Notes: generated by a model from the letters alone, not told the origin. 62,199 nt of DNA from Pseudomonadota bacterium (GCA_023457495.1 JAEWLQ010000021.1:1-62199), one strand, 5' to 3'. Shown: positions 17,148 through 26,527, counted from the first letter of the stretch. Translations and numbers: made by a program.

Positions 17148-20100
17148 TCAGGAATTGCCGCGCGCCCGCACCAGCTCGGCGAGTGCGGCGCGCAGTTCAA
17201 CCATCTTGGGCGGCTTGCTGAGCACGCGCGCGACGTGCTCCGGCTTGTCGTCGGTCGCGACCAGTCGGTGTCCCCATCCCGTCAGCATGATGATGGGCAC
17301 CGCGGCGGAAAGCTGGTGGATGCGGGTCGCGACCTTGCGGCCGTCGACATAGGGCATGCCGAGATCCGTGATGACCACATCCAGATCGCGGCCGGCGGAC
17401 TGCTCCGCGGCAAACATCTCGATGCCAGCCTCGCCGCCTTCGGCGGTGATCACTTCGTGATCGTCGAGCTCGAGCGCATCGCGCAGGCTGCGCAGCAACA
17501 GCGGATCGTCGTCGATGAGCAGGATGCGCAGCGGGCGCTCGGGCGTCACGGGAACCGCCTCGCTCGAGGACATGCCGCGAGGTGCGCAGGGCAGCCGCAG
17601 GCGCATGGTCGTGCCCTTGCCGAGCTCGCTGTCGATCTCGAGTTGTCCGCCGTGCCGCTGGACCATGCCGAACACCATCGGTAGCCCAAGGCCCGAACCG
17701 CGTTCTCCCTTGGTGGTGTAGAACGGCTCGAGGCATCGGCTGCGGGTGGTTTCACTCATGCCGACGCCGGTGTCCTGCACCTCGATGAGGACTTCGCGAT
17801 CGCGCGGATCGAGCCGGGTGCGCAGCGTGACCGTGCCGCCGTCGGGCATCGCATCGACCGCGTTCAACAGCAGGTTGGTGACCGCGTCGCGCACTTCGTT
17901 CTCGGCGCCGAGGATGCGCGGCAGATCGGAGGCGAGGTCGCTGAGCACCTGCACGACCACGCCGCGCTCCAGCGCCATGTTGCTCCAGCGCGCGCGCGTG
18001 AGGTCGATGACCTGCAGCAGGACCTGGTTCACGTCCACCGGCGCGAGCGTCATCTCCTGTCCCTGCGGCATGTAGAAGGCGCGCATCCGCTGCACCGTGC
18101 CGGCCACGTCTTCGATCGCGCGCTGGATCACGGCGAGATGTTCGCGCGCGCGCTCGGACAGTCCTTGTTCGTGTGCGAGCATCGACTGGGCGTACAACCC
18201 GGCCGGCGACAAAGCATTGTTGATGTCGTGCGCGATACCGCTCGCGATCTGGCCGAGCGCGCGCAACCGCTCGTGTTGCATCACCGTCTGCTGGGTCTGC
18301 CGCAGATCCTGGTAGGCCGCCTGTAATGCCTCGTACAGGCGAGCCTGGTGCGCGGCCAGCGCGACGTGGGAGGAAAGCTGGCGCAGGAATTCGCGGGAAT
18401 CCTCATTGAACGAATCGACGCGGCGGCGCGCGGCGATGAGCACGCCGAAGACCTCGTCTTCGATGACCAGCGGCGCAATCGCCAACGACGCGAGACCGCC
18501 GGCGGCGAGCCGCGCGGGCAGCGGCAGGGGACTTCCGCGGATGTCCGGCTCGTACACCATTTCGCCGCGCACGCAGCGCGCCAGCATGGTGTCGTCGACC
18601 TCGATGTGCGTCCTTTCGCCGAGGCCGATGCGCATCGCGAGCGGTCCACTGATTGCGCCGAGGCTCGCGACGGTCAGTTGCTCGGGCTCCGCCTGGTAGG
18701 TGGCCACGCAGCCGAATTCGACGCCAAGATTCTCCTCGAGGCTCTGCAGCACCACGCCGAATACCTTGTTGAGCTCCTGGTGCGCGCCGATCGCGTGGGT
18801 GGTGCGGTCGAGCAGATGCATGTGCTCGAGTTGCAGCTTCAGGCGCTGCTCGGACTCGACGAAGTCTTCGATGTCCGTGTTCGAACCGAACCACTTGAGG
18901 ATGCGGCCGGCCGGATCGCGCAGCGGCACGGCGCGGGCCTTGAACGACCGGTACACGCCGTCGTGACGGCGAATGCGGAAGGTCTCGTCGTAAACGTCGC
19001 CCGTCCCGACGACGCGCGCCCACTCGGTGCGCACCTTCATGCGATCGTCCGGATGCACGTGCTCGAGCCAGCCCGTGCCGAGTTGCTGTTCCTCCGGCGC
19101 GCCGGTGTATTCGAGCCATTGCCGCGAGACGTAGTCGCAATACCCGTCACGCAGGCAGGTCCAGACGAGCTGCGGCAGGGACTCGGCCAGCGTCTTGAAG
19201 CGGGCACGGCTCTCGCGCAGCTGTTCGACCGTTTCCCGATGCTCGGTGATGTCGACGCAGGTGCCGATGTAGCCGCTGAATTCGCCGTCGGGGCCGATGA
19301 TCGGCGTGCCGCGCTCGAGCAACCAGCGCCATGAGCCATCGTGGCGCTGCAGCCGGAACTCCACCTCGTATGGCCGGCGTGCGTCGAAAGCAGCGTGATA
19401 GGTGTCGAGCACGCGATCGAAGTCGGCCGAATGCAGGTTGTCGCACCAGCCGTCGCCGATTTCCTGCTCCATGCCGCGCCCGACGAAATCCAGCCAGCGC
19501 TGGTTGAACCAGGTGCAGCGCTTGTCGGGACCACTCATCCAGATGAGCACGGGCGCGCTGTTGGCCATCGTGCGGAAACGCTGCTCGCTTTCGCGCAGCG
19601 CGGCTTCGGCGCGCACCCGCCCGGTGATGTCGCGGATGAAGGCGCTGAAGACCTGATCCGTGCCGAAGCCGATCGGCGTGATCGCGATCTCCACGGGGAA
19701 CTCCCGATTCTCGCGATGCAGCGCTGGCAGCTCCGTGCGCCGGTTCAACACGCGCGTCACGCCGACGTCGAGGTAGCGTTTGAGTCCGGCGCGATGCGCC
19801 TCGCGCAACCGCTCGGGGATGATCACGTCGGCGAGCTCGCGGCCGATGACCTCCGCGCGTGTCCAGCCGAACGTCCGTTCCGCCTGCGGATTCCAGCCCG
19901 TGATGATGCCGACGGAGTTCATGGTCACCACGGCGTCGAGTGAGGTCTCGACGATGAGCTGGTTGCGCTCCTCGCTCATGCGCAGGTTGTGCTCCGCGCG
20001 GCGGCGCAACCGGTCGGCGCGCTCGCCCCGCGCGGCGTTGATCCACACGATGCTGACGAAGACGACCACGCTGCACAGCGCGAACAGCGAAACCGCTTCT

Positions 20101-20837
20101 TCTATGGTGAGCCTGCCGCTGCGCGCCGCCTGCGCGGTCAACGTGCCGGCGACCAACGGCACCAGGACGGCCGCCGGCAGCAGCCGCCGCGCGATCCCGC
20201 CACCCACGCCCTGGCTCGAGAGCAGCGCGGCAATGCCCGCGTCACTGCGCAGCGTGATGACTCCGGTCGCGAGCAACATGATCACCGTGGCGGCATGGAT
20301 GGCCATGGTGCTGAACACGGTGCTCGGATTGGCGCCGAAGAAGTAGCGCGAAAAACCGAGCCACCCAACCATCAGCGCGGACAAGGCCAGCACCTGGTGC
20401 ACGACGGCGAGCCGCCGCTCGAATGAGCACCACAGCGCGCCCCCCAGCAAAATCAGGGCGGCGGCGGTGCCGGGCGCCATACGCACGGGCGGTCCGCCCG
20501 GGCCATTGACGGTCGGGGCCAGGGAGAAGTTCTCGAGGTGTGCGGTCCAGCCGGTGGCGTAACGCACCAGGATCAGCACGCCGACGGCGCCGAACAGGAC
20601 GGCGCCGATGCGCGTGGGCAGACGCCGGCCGTCTGCGGCGAGCCACAGCGTGGCGCCGGCCAGCACGAAACAGGCCGCCGTGAGGCGCGCCATCTCCGGC
20701 CAAGTCGAGGAGAGACCGGTGAGCTCGTCGATGCCGAACGACCAGCCGGCGAGGGACAGCACGCCCACCGCGGCGGCCACCAGCGCCGCGAACCGCGCCA
20801 GGACGCGGCTCGGTCGGGCGCTGTCCTCGGTCATCAT
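17148..20837 (-). CDS. Hybrid sensor histidine kinase (membrane, 3 PAS, GAF, HK, receiver)
   Basis: 1229 residues. Residues ~15-265 contain about eight hydrophobic spans. Then PAS domains at ~285-400 (IVETSLDAVVTMNSVG), ~410-535 (NSAPVLIWMSGPDKRCTWFN) and ~540-665 (LPQLVWTCLRDGYCDYVSRQ), a GAF domain ~680-830, the dimerisation helix with phospho-acceptor His870 (IAHDINNALSP), the HATPase (NLLLNAVDAMPDGG, DTGVGMSE, GSGLGLPMVFGMVQRHGG) and a C-terminal receiver with Asp1158 (VVITDLGMP). No separate output regulator is adjacent; its signal and target are unknown. Start ATG 20837, with a second ATG directly after. Confidence 0.9.
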   Translation of the reverse strand: MMTEDSARPSRVLARFAALVAAAVGVLSLAGWSFGIDELTGLSSTWPEMARLTAACFVLAGATLWLAADGRRLPTRIGAVLFGAVGVLILVRYATGWTAHLENFSLAPTVNGPGGPPVRMAPGTAAALILLGGALWCSFERRLAVVHQVLALSALMVGWLGFSRYFFGANPSTVFSTMAIHAATVIMLLATGVITLRSDAGIAALLSSQGVGGGIARRLLPAAVLVPLVAGTLTAQAARSGRLTIEEAVSLFALCSVVVFVSIVWINAARGERADRLRRRAEHNLRMSEERNQLIVETSLDAVVTMNSVGIITGWNPQAERTFGWTRAEVIGRELADVIIPERLREAHRAGLKRYLDVGVTRVLNRRTELPALHRENREFPVEIAITPIGFGTDQVFSAFIRDITGRVRAEAALRESEQRFRTMANSAPVLIWMSGPDKRCTWFNQRWLDFVGRGMEQEIGDGWCDNLHSADFDRVLDTYHAAFDARRPYEVEFRLQRHDGSWRWLLERGTPIIGPDGEFSGYIGTCVDITEHRETVEQLRESRARFKTLAESLPQLVWTCLRDGYCDYVSRQWLEYTGAPEEQQLGTGWLEHVHPDDRMKVRTEWARVVGTGDVYDETFRIRRHDGVYRSFKARAVPLRDPAGRILKWFGSNTDIEDFVESEQRLKLQLEHMHLLDRTTHAIGAHQELNKVFGVVLQSLEENLGVEFGCVATYQAEPEQLTVASLGAISGPLAMRIGLGERTHIEVDDTMLARCVRGEMVYEPDIRGSPLPLPARLAAGGLASLAIAPLVIEDEVFGVLIAARRRVDSFNEDSREFLRQLSSHVALAAHQARLYEALQAAYQDLRQTQQTVMQHERLRALGQIASGIAHDINNALSPAGLYAQSMLAHEQGLSERAREHLAVIQRAIEDVAGTVQRMRAFYMPQGQEMTLAPVDVNQVLLQVIDLTRARWSNMALERGVVVQVLSDLASDLPRILGAENEVRDAVTNLLLNAVDAMPDGGTVTLRTRLDPRDREVLIEVQDTGVGMSETTRSRCLEPFYTTKGERGSGLGLPMVFGMVQRHGGQLEIDSELGKGTTMRLRLPCAPRGMSSSEAVPVTPERPLRILLIDDDPLLLRSLRDALELDDHEVITAEGGEAGIEMFAAEQSAGRDLDVVITDLGMPYVDGRKVATRIHQLSAAVPIIMLTGWGHRLVATDDKPEHVARVLSKPPKMVELRAALAELVRARGNS

Positions 20838-21073
20838 TTGACCAAACTACTCCAAGTTGTCGCGCCGCCGCAATTGTAGTTAGGGAAGGCCGGGACTCAG
20901 GCTTTTTCCTAGAGGCATCAGGCAGGTCCTTTCAGGACCCGGAACATTCTCCGCGCATCCGGCCCACATCGGCAATGACCCCCCGCGGAACGCCGCGGGC
21001 AGGCCGGTCGTGGAGCGCGGGGGTCGTCACTCGCGCCCAGCCGTTCCGGCGCGGCGCACCGGCGCGGATTTCA
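20838..21073. other. Intergenic region between ubiB and the hybrid kinase gene
   Basis: 236 bases without a gene. It holds a small hairpin, GGTCC (20925-20929) with GGACC (20935-20939). Further right is a GC-rich inverted repeat in which CCGCGG pairs with CCGCGG across AACG (about 20984-20999), nested in a longer weak pairing of GACCCC with GGGGTC. Neither hairpin is followed by a T run on the minus strand, so a Rho-independent terminator for ubiB is not supported. Confidence 0.4.
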
Positions 21074-22738
21074 TCAGCGCCGCAGCTCTACTAACAACCA
21101 CGCGGCGCCGGCGCCGGTCATGAGCCAGCTGACCCATTGTGGGTCGCGGCCGAGCGCGGTCCACACGATTCCACCCAACAGCAGCACGGCGGCGATGGTG
21201 AGCTTGTCGCGCCGGCGGTTGGTGCGCCGGATCTCCGTGCGCAGCGCGTTGATCTCGGGCGCCTCCACCGCGAGCCGCAGGCGTCCGTCCTGCGCGCGCT
21301 GCACGGCCGAACGCATCAGCGGCGCGAGCGTCTGCAGGCTGTTGATGATCTCGGGCAACTGCACCCGCGCCTTCTCCATGACCGCGCGCGCGCTCATCTT
21401 CTCGCGCACCCATTCGCGCATGATCGGGCCCGCGGTCTTGAAGATGTCGAGGTCGGGGTAGAGATCGCGGCCGAGGCCTTCGATGTTGAGCAGGGTCTTC
21501 TGCAACAGGATGAGTTGCGGCTGGATCTCCACGTTGAAACGCCGCGAGATCTCGAACAGCCGCAGCAGCACGGTGCCGAAGGAAATTTCCTTGAGCGGCT
21601 TGTTGAAGATGGGTTCGCACACGGTGCGGATCGCCGATTCCATCTCGTCGACGCGCGAGCCTTCGGGAACCCAGCCCGACTCCAGGTGCAACGTCGCGAC
21701 GCGACGATAGTCGCGATCGAACACCGCGAGGAAATTCTCGGCGAGGTAATACTGGTCGCGCGGATCGAGCGTACCGACGATGCCGAAATCCACCGCGGCG
21801 TAACGCGGCCGCGCGGGATTGTCGATCAGCACGAAGATATTGCCGGGGTGCATGTCGGCGTGGAAGAAATTGTGCCGGAACACCTGCGTGAAGAAGATCT
21901 CGACGCCGTTCTCCGCGAGCCGCTTGATGTCCGTGCCCGCTTCGCGCAGCCGCGTCATGTTGGAGATCTGCACGCCGCGGATGCGCTCCATCACCATGAC
22001 GTCGGCGCGGCAGAAGTCCCAGTGCACGGCGGGCACGTAGAGCAGCGCAGAGCCCTCGAAATTGCGGCGCAGCTGCGAGGCGTTGCCCGCTTCGCGCATG
22101 AGATCGAGCTCGTCGAGAATGGTCTTCTCGTATTCGCGCACCACTTCGGCGGGTCGCAGGCGACGGCTGCCTTCCCAATGGGTCTGGGCGATGCGCGCCA
22201 GCTCGTGCAACACCTCGAGATCGCGCGCGATGACGGCATGCATGCCCGGGCGCAGCACCTTGACCACGACCTCGCGCGTCTGCGCGCCATTGAGCGGCAC
22301 CTCGGGACGCAGCTCCGCGGCGTGCACCTGCGCGATGGACGCGGCCGCGAGCGGGGTTTCATCGAACTTCGAGAACACCTGCTCGACCGAGCGGCCGTAG
22401 GCCCGCTCGACGATCTCACGCGCGATCCGGCCATCGAAGGGCGGCACGCGGTCCTGCAGCTTCGCGAGCTCGTCGGCGATGTCGACCGGCAGGAGGTCGC
22501 GCCGCGTCGAGAGAGCCTGGCCGAACTTCACGAAGATCGGGCCGAGCTCCTCGAGCGCGAGACGCAGGCGCTCGCCTCGTGGCGAGTCGCCACGGCGCAC
22601 GGCCCAGGTCCAGGGCGACAGCAGGAACAGGAATCGCAGCGGCCGGTACAGATGGGTGGCGCGCACGAACTCGTCGAGCCCGTGACGGACCAGGACCCGC
22701 TGGATCTCGATGAGCCGGATGATCACTCGCAGCTTCAT
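21074..22738 (-). CDS. ubiB: Ubiquinone biosynthesis kinase-like protein UbiB
   Basis: 554 residues, ABC1/ADCK/COQ8-type atypical kinase/ATPase needed for ubiquinone assembly. The family-specific KFGQ motif is at 71-74 (FVKFGQALSTRRDLLP); later the kinase-like NFFHADMHPGNIFV and AAVDFGIVGTLD (metal-binding Asp) are intact. Two C-terminal membrane spans (LTIAAVLLLGGIVWTAL and SWLMTGAGAAWLLVEL) anchor it. ATGA overlap with ubiJ upstream; third gene of ubiE-ubiJ-ubiB. Confidence 0.96.
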   Translation of the reverse strand: MKLRVIIRLIEIQRVLVRHGLDEFVRATHLYRPLRFLFLLSPWTWAVRRGDSPRGERLRLALEELGPIFVKFGQALSTRRDLLPVDIADELAKLQDRVPPFDGRIAREIVERAYGRSVEQVFSKFDETPLAAASIAQVHAAELRPEVPLNGAQTREVVVKVLRPGMHAVIARDLEVLHELARIAQTHWEGSRRLRPAEVVREYEKTILDELDLMREAGNASQLRRNFEGSALLYVPAVHWDFCRADVMVMERIRGVQISNMTRLREAGTDIKRLAENGVEIFFTQVFRHNFFHADMHPGNIFVLIDNPARPRYAAVDFGIVGTLDPRDQYYLAENFLAVFDRDYRRVATLHLESGWVPEGSRVDEMESAIRTVCEPIFNKPLKEISFGTVLLRLFEISRRFNVEIQPQLILLQKTLLNIEGLGRDLYPDLDIFKTAGPIMREWVREKMSARAVMEKARVQLPEIINSLQTLAPLMRSAVQRAQDGRLRLAVEAPEINALRTEIRRTNRRRDKLTIAAVLLLGGIVWTALGRDPQWVSWLMTGAGAAWLLVELRR

Positions 22739-23349
22739 CGTTCGCCGTCCCGCGCGTCGGAGTTTTCCAGCGCCCGCGTGCGCGCGTCGAGCCGGTCGAG
22801 GTCTTCGCGCAGGCGCTCGACGCCACGGTAGAAATCCTCGGCTTCCGCGCGCGGCACGAGATCGCCACGCTCGTGGGCCAGGTACTCGGCGACATTGCGC
22901 ACCGAGGTCGTCGCCGCGCGCCGTCCGAAGTTGGCCGCCATGCGCGCCAGGCGCAGCGCCTGGTGAGCCGGCGTATCACCGATGATCCGGGAGAGTTCTT
23001 CTTCGACGTCGGGCTTGAGCAGCATGGCGAGCTCGCGGTACTTCTGGGCGATCTCCGCGTCGCCGCGAATGGATACGTCGCCGCGCTGGATGACGGCTTC
23101 CGGATCGGGACCCGCGAGCGCCGCGAGGTTGAGCAAACTACCGGAGATCTCGGCGTCCGGCGGGTTCGCGTCGGCGCTGCCCTTGGTGAGAGAGATGGAA
23201 TCGCCCAGCGATTCGGCGATGAGCATCCACCCGAGCCCGCGCGCTTCGATCATCACGCGCCGGCCCTTCAGGGCGCCGCACAGCTCGCGCGCGCGCGGAC
23301 TGCGCGGCAGGTTCCGGTTGAGGAGGTTCTCGATCGACTGGGTCAGCAT
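22735..23349 (-). CDS. ubiJ: Ubiquinone biosynthesis accessory protein UbiJ (SCP2 domain)
   Basis: 204 residues. The N-terminal ~110 residues form an SCP2 lipid-binding domain (SLTKGSADANPPDAEISGSLLNL, VSIRGDAEIAQKYRELAMLL), which holds polyprenyl-phenol intermediates for the soluble Ubi complex. The C-terminal part is a charged helix (EDFYRGVERLREDLDRLDARTRALE), likely the UbiK-binding coiled coil; ubiK is also in this window. Lies between ubiE and ubiB, three bases from the first and overlapping the second. Confidence 0.92.
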   Translation of the reverse strand: MLTQSIENLLNRNLPRSPRARELCGALKGRRVMIEARGLGWMLIAESLGDSISLTKGSADANPPDAEISGSLLNLAALAGPDPEAVIQRGDVSIRGDAEIAQKYRELAMLLKPDVEEELSRIIGDTPAHQALRLARMAANFGRRAATTSVRNVAEYLAHERGDLVPRAEAEDFYRGVERLREDLDRLDARTRALENSDARDGER

Positions 23350-23352
23350 GTA

Positions 23353-24111
23353 CTAGTAACGGTAGCCTCGATGCACGGCGACGATGCCACCCGAGAGATT
23401 GTGATATCGGCAGTCTTCGAGGCCGGCATCGCGCATCATCCCGAGCAGCGTTTCCTGGTCCGGGTGCATGCGGATGGATTCGGCGAGATAGCGGTAGCTT
23501 TCCTCGTCGTTCGCGACCAGCTTGCCGAGCAGCGGCAGCACGCGGAACGAATAAAGGTCGTAGACCGGTTTGAGCAGCGGCACGGTCGGATGCGAGAACT
23601 CCAGCACGAGGAGCTGTCCGCCGGGCTTCAGCACGCGCCGCATGTCGGCGAGCGCCGCGGGTTTGTCGGTGACGTTGCGCAGGCCGAAAGCGATGGTGAC
23701 GCAATCGAACTGCGAATCGGCGAAGGGCAGTTTCTCGGCGTTCGCGAGCACACAGGACACGTTGCCCACGAGGCCGGCGTCCAGCAGCCGATCGCGTCCC
23801 TCGCCGAGCATGGCGGCATTGATGTCCGAGAGGATCACGCGCCCGGTCTTGCCGACCTGTTTCGCGAGGCCAATGGTTATGTCACCCGTGCCGCCGGCGA
23901 CATCGAGCGCACGCTGCCCCGGACGAAGATTCGTCAGCGACAACGTGAACTCCTTCCAGAGACGATGTGCGCCGCCGGACATAAGGTCGTTCATGATGTC
24001 GTACTTGCCGGCCACCGAATCGAACACGCCGCGCACGCGGCTCTGCTTTTCGGACCAGGCGACGCGTTCGAAGCCGAAATCGGTCTCGGATGATTTCTTG
24101 GGATCGCTCAC
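23353..24111 (-). CDS. ubiE: Demethylmenaquinone/ubiquinone C-methyltransferase UbiE
   Basis: 252 residues from GTG 24111. SAM-dependent C-methyltransferase of quinone synthesis. Motifs: VFDSVAGKYDIMNDLMSGGAHRLWK, the SAM site ALDVAGGTGDITIGLAK, and FDCVTIAFGLRNVTDK, ending in the classic GGIVAVHRGYRY. A longer frame opens at 24225, but a -10 box (TATACT, 24126-24121) lies nine bases before the GTG, so the longer reading would cross the promoter. No Shine-Dalgarno sequence; probably leaderless. Confidence 0.94.
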   Translation of the reverse strand: MSDPKKSSETDFGFERVAWSEKQSRVRGVFDSVAGKYDIMNDLMSGGAHRLWKEFTLSLTNLRPGQRALDVAGGTGDITIGLAKQVGKTGRVILSDINAAMLGEGRDRLLDAGLVGNVSCVLANAEKLPFADSQFDCVTIAFGLRNVTDKPAALADMRRVLKPGGQLLVLEFSHPTVPLLKPVYDLYSFRVLPLLGKLVANDEESYRYLAESIRMHPDQETLLGMMRDAGLEDCRYHNLSGGIVAVHRGYRY

Positions 24112-24120
24112 AATGCGGGC

Positions 24121-24126
24121 AGTATA
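24121..24126 (-). promoter_or_regulatory. -10 box of the ubiE promoter
   Basis: TATACT on the minus strand, nine bases from the GTG of ubiE; the -35 is weak (CTGGTG with a 17-base spacer). It shares its TATA core with a possible plus-strand -10 (TATAGA, 24123-24128) for the small-RNA candidate at 24135-24247. Confidence 0.5.
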
Positions 24127-24134
24127 GACGGGGC

Positions 24135-24247
24135 CGTGGTTTGCACCAGAAAGCGCTGGCTTTTCCGGGGCGCTTTCGTTACAAAGCCGAACTATTCGAG
24201 CGGGGGTCTTGAGAGGGCTGGTCACCTTTGGCGACCGGCCCTTTTTT
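24135..24247 (+). ncRNA. Candidate small RNA with intrinsic terminator
   Basis: A ~113-base region between ubiE and the DUF971 gene, both on the other strand, that has its own plus-strand signals. A possible promoter is TTGGGA (24098-24103), 19-base spacer, TATAGA (24123-24128). Hairpin 1 pairs GAAAGCGC (24149-24156) with GCGCTTTC (24170-24177). Hairpin 2 pairs GGGCTGGTC (24215-24223) with GACCGGCCC (24233-24241), followed by TTTTTT (24242-24247). No plus-strand gene upstream needs this terminator. No known RNA family was recognised. Confidence 0.45.
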
Positions 24248-24295
24248 ACGGCTGGCGCCGGAATCTCCGCGGGTCTTCGACCCGCTCCGTGAAGA

Positions 24296-24646
24296 TTATT
24301 GTTGGGCAGCTTGTACTCGGGCCTGGTACTTCGCCCAATACTCTGTGTGCTTGTCGCCGAGTTCGCGGAGGTACTTCCACGAGTAGAGGCCCGAGTCGTG
24401 GCCGTCGTCGAACACCAGTTTCACGGCGTATTGGCCGACGGGCTCCACGGCGTTGATACCGACATTCTGCTTGCCGAGCACGAGGACTTCCTGACCGGGG
24501 CCGTGGCCCTTGACCTCGGCGGAGGGGGAATGAACGCGCAGGTATTCGAAAGGCAACAGGAAACGCGCTCCGTCCTCGAATGTGACCTCCAGAACGCGCG
24601 ATCGGGTGCGTAGGCGGATTTCCACCGCCAGGTTTGGGTCTGCCAT
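24296..24646 (-). CDS. DUF971 family protein
   Basis: 116 residues, a small beta-rich domain like the N-terminal domain of gamma-butyrobetaine hydroxylase: LRTRSRVLEVTFEDGARFLLPFEYLRVHSPSAEV, then YAVKLVFDDGHDSGLYSWKYLREL, with the family's GLYSWxYL motif. Function is unknown; some relatives are linked to iron-sulfur cluster work. ATG 24646 starts the family's usual N-terminus; an open frame extends much further upstream, but only as an antisense shadow of the oxidoreductase gene. A -10-like TATAGG (24661-24656) lies nine bases before the ATG. Confidence 0.85.
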   Translation of the reverse strand: MADPNLAVEIRLRTRSRVLEVTFEDGARFLLPFEYLRVHSPSAEVKGHGPGQEVLVLGKQNVGINAVEPVGQYAVKLVFDDGHDSGLYSWKYLRELGDKHTEYWAKYQARVQAAQQ

Positions 24647-24663
24647 GACGCGAAGCCTATACT
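24634..24663 (+). promoter_or_regulatory. Promoter candidate of the oxidoreductase operon
   Basis: TTGGGT (24634-24639), an 18-base spacer and TATACT (24658-24663) precede the operon starting at 24710, giving a ~40-base leader with a GGGGGG ribosome-binding region. The -10 overlaps the opposite-strand -10 of the DUF971 gene, so the two genes may share a divergent promoter. Confidence 0.4.
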
Positions 24664-24709
24664 CGGTGGCCTGCCGGAGGGAGAAATCCGGCGTCACCAT
24701 CGGGGGGAT

Positions 24710-26527
24710 ATGCAACCGACGGACACTTCGCAACCCGACTATTTTCACAAGGTCGTGGATTGCCAATGGGCGTGCCCGGCGCACACCGACGTCCCCGAAT
24801 ACATTCGGCTCATCGCGCAAGGGCGCTTCACCGACGCGTACATGGTGAACCGCCAGTCGAATGTGTTTCCCGGAATTCTCGGTCGTGTCTGCGACCGGCC
24901 CTGCGAGCCGGCGTGCCGCCGTGGCCGCGTCGAGGAGAAGCCGGTGGCCATCTGCAGGTTGAAGCGCGTGGCCGCCGATCACCGCGAAGAGGACATCAAG
25001 GGTCGGCTGCCGAAGATCCCCAAGCTCAAGAACAGCAAGAAGGTCGCGCTCATCGGCGCGGGCTGCGCCTCCCTGACGGTGGCCAACGACCTCATGCCGC
25101 TCGGTTATTCGGTCACGATATTCGAGCAATTCGGCGTGCCGGGCGGCCTGATGCGCACGAACATTCCCTCGTTCCGGCTGCCGGCCGAAGTGCTCGACGA
25201 GGAGATCGCGACCATCGTAGACATGGGCGTCGAGCTCAAGCTCGGGCATCCGATCAAGTCGATGCGCGAGCTGCTGGACAAGGGCGGCTTCGACGCGGTG
25301 TTCGTCGGCGCGGGTGCGCCGAAGGGCAAGGAGCTCAAGCTGCCGGGTCGCGCGGAAGGCGCCGCCAACATCCACATCGGCATCACCTGGCTCGAATCCG
25401 TGGCCTTCGGCCACGTGAAGACCATCGGCGAAAAGGTGCTCATCATCGGTGTCGGCAACACGGCGATGGACTGCTGCCGCACGTCGCTGCGCCTCGGCGC
25501 GAAGGACGTGAAGGTGATGGCGCGCAAGCCGCGTCAGTTCTTCAAGGCCTCCGAGTGGGAGCTCGAGGATGCCGAAGAAGAGAAGGTGCAGATCGTCATC
25601 AACCGCTCGCCGAAGAACTTCGTCGTCGAGAACGGCAAGTTGAAGGGCATGACCTTCGATGTCATGGAATACGACATCGACGAGAAGGGCCGCATCACCG
25701 CGGAGCGCCTCACGGGCGAGGAATTCCTCGAGGCCGACGACGTGATCCTCGCGATCGGCCAGGAGAACGCGTTCCCCTGGATCGAGCGCGATCTCGGCAT
25801 CGAGTTCGACAAGTGGGATGTGCCCAAGGTCGACACGCAGACCTTCCAGTCCTCGCGCGCCGGCGTGTTCTTCGGTGGCGATGCGGCATTCGGCCCCAAG
25901 AACATCATCTGGGCCGTCGAGCACGGACACCAGGCCGCGATCTCGATCCACAACCATTGCCAGGGCAAGAGCGTGGCGGAGCGGCTGTCTCCGGGCGTGA
26001 ACCTGCAGTCGCGCAAGATGGGCATGCACGAATGGGCCTACGCGAACGACTACAACCCGGCCGAGCGGCGCCTCATGCCGCACGTGTCGCTCAAGGAACG
26101 CTTCAAGAAGCTGAACATCGAGGTCGAGCTCGGCTTCACCGCGGAGCAGATCGAGAAGGAAGTGCAACGTTGCCTCAACTGCGACGTGCAGACGGTGTTC
26201 GAGACGAAGCTGTGCATCGAATGTGATGCGTGCATCGACATCTGCCCGGTGGACTGCCTCACGATCACGCACAACGGCGAGGAATCCGACCTGCGCACCC
26301 GCCTCAAGGCGCCCGCGAAAAATGTCACTCAGGCCTTGTACGTATCCGGGGCGTTGAAACACACCGGGCGCGTCATGGTCAAAGACGAGGATCTTTGCGT
26401 GCACTGCGGCCTGTGCGCGGAACGCTGCCCCACCGCGGCGTGGGACATGCAGAAGTCCTTCGTGAAATGGCCGCATGCCAAGGACGAAGCTGCCGCCGAC
26501 GCGGCGAAGATCCCGAAGAGCGCCTAG
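24710..26527 (+). CDS. NAD(P)/FAD oxidoreductase subunit, GltD-like, with ferredoxin domains
   Basis: 605 residues. An N-terminal cysteine domain (C18, C22, C61, C65, C69) matches the Fe-S entry domain of GltD-like proteins. The FAD fold starts at GAGCAS (116-121) and the NAD(P) fold at LIIGVGNTAMD (~250). The C-terminus carries two [4Fe-4S] sites: CIECDACIDICP (~498-509) and CVHCGLCAERCP (~562-573). Beginning the operon with the 2-oxoacid oxidoreductase subunits, it probably passes electrons between NAD(P)H and the ferredoxin-type centres of those subunits. Confidence 0.88.
   Translation: MQPTDTSQPDYFHKVVDCQWACPAHTDVPEYIRLIAQGRFTDAYMVNRQSNVFPGILGRVCDRPCEPACRRGRVEEKPVAICRLKRVAADHREEDIKGRLPKIPKLKNSKKVALIGAGCASLTVANDLMPLGYSVTIFEQFGVPGGLMRTNIPSFRLPAEVLDEEIATIVDMGVELKLGHPIKSMRELLDKGGFDAVFVGAGAPKGKELKLPGRAEGAANIHIGITWLESVAFGHVKTIGEKVLIIGVGNTAMDCCRTSLRLGAKDVKVMARKPRQFFKASEWELEDAEEEKVQIVINRSPKNFVVENGKLKGMTFDVMEYDIDEKGRITAERLTGEEFLEADDVILAIGQENAFPWIERDLGIEFDKWDVPKVDTQTFQSSRAGVFFGGDAAFGPKNIIWAVEHGHQAAISIHNHCQGKSVAERLSPGVNLQSRKMGMHEWAYANDYNPAERRLMPHVSLKERFKKLNIEVELGFTAEQIEKEVQRCLNCDVQTVFETKLCIECDACIDICPVDCLTITHNGEESDLRTRLKAPAKNVTQALYVSGALKHTGRVMVKDEDLCVHCGLCAERCPTAAWDMQKSFVKWPHAKDEAAADAAKIPKSA

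Noticed and set aside
21137..22831. A 564-codon plus-strand frame across ubiB and ubiJ
   Set aside because: The minus-strand genes are clear homologues of UbiB and UbiJ; the other frame is His/Asp/Arg-rich with no domain.
24647..26476. A long minus-strand open frame (726 codons in all) antisense to the oxidoreductase gene, running into the DUF971 gene
   Set aside because: The upstream part has arginine/aspartate-rich low-similarity content typical of a shadow frame in high-GC DNA; only the last 116 codons match a family.
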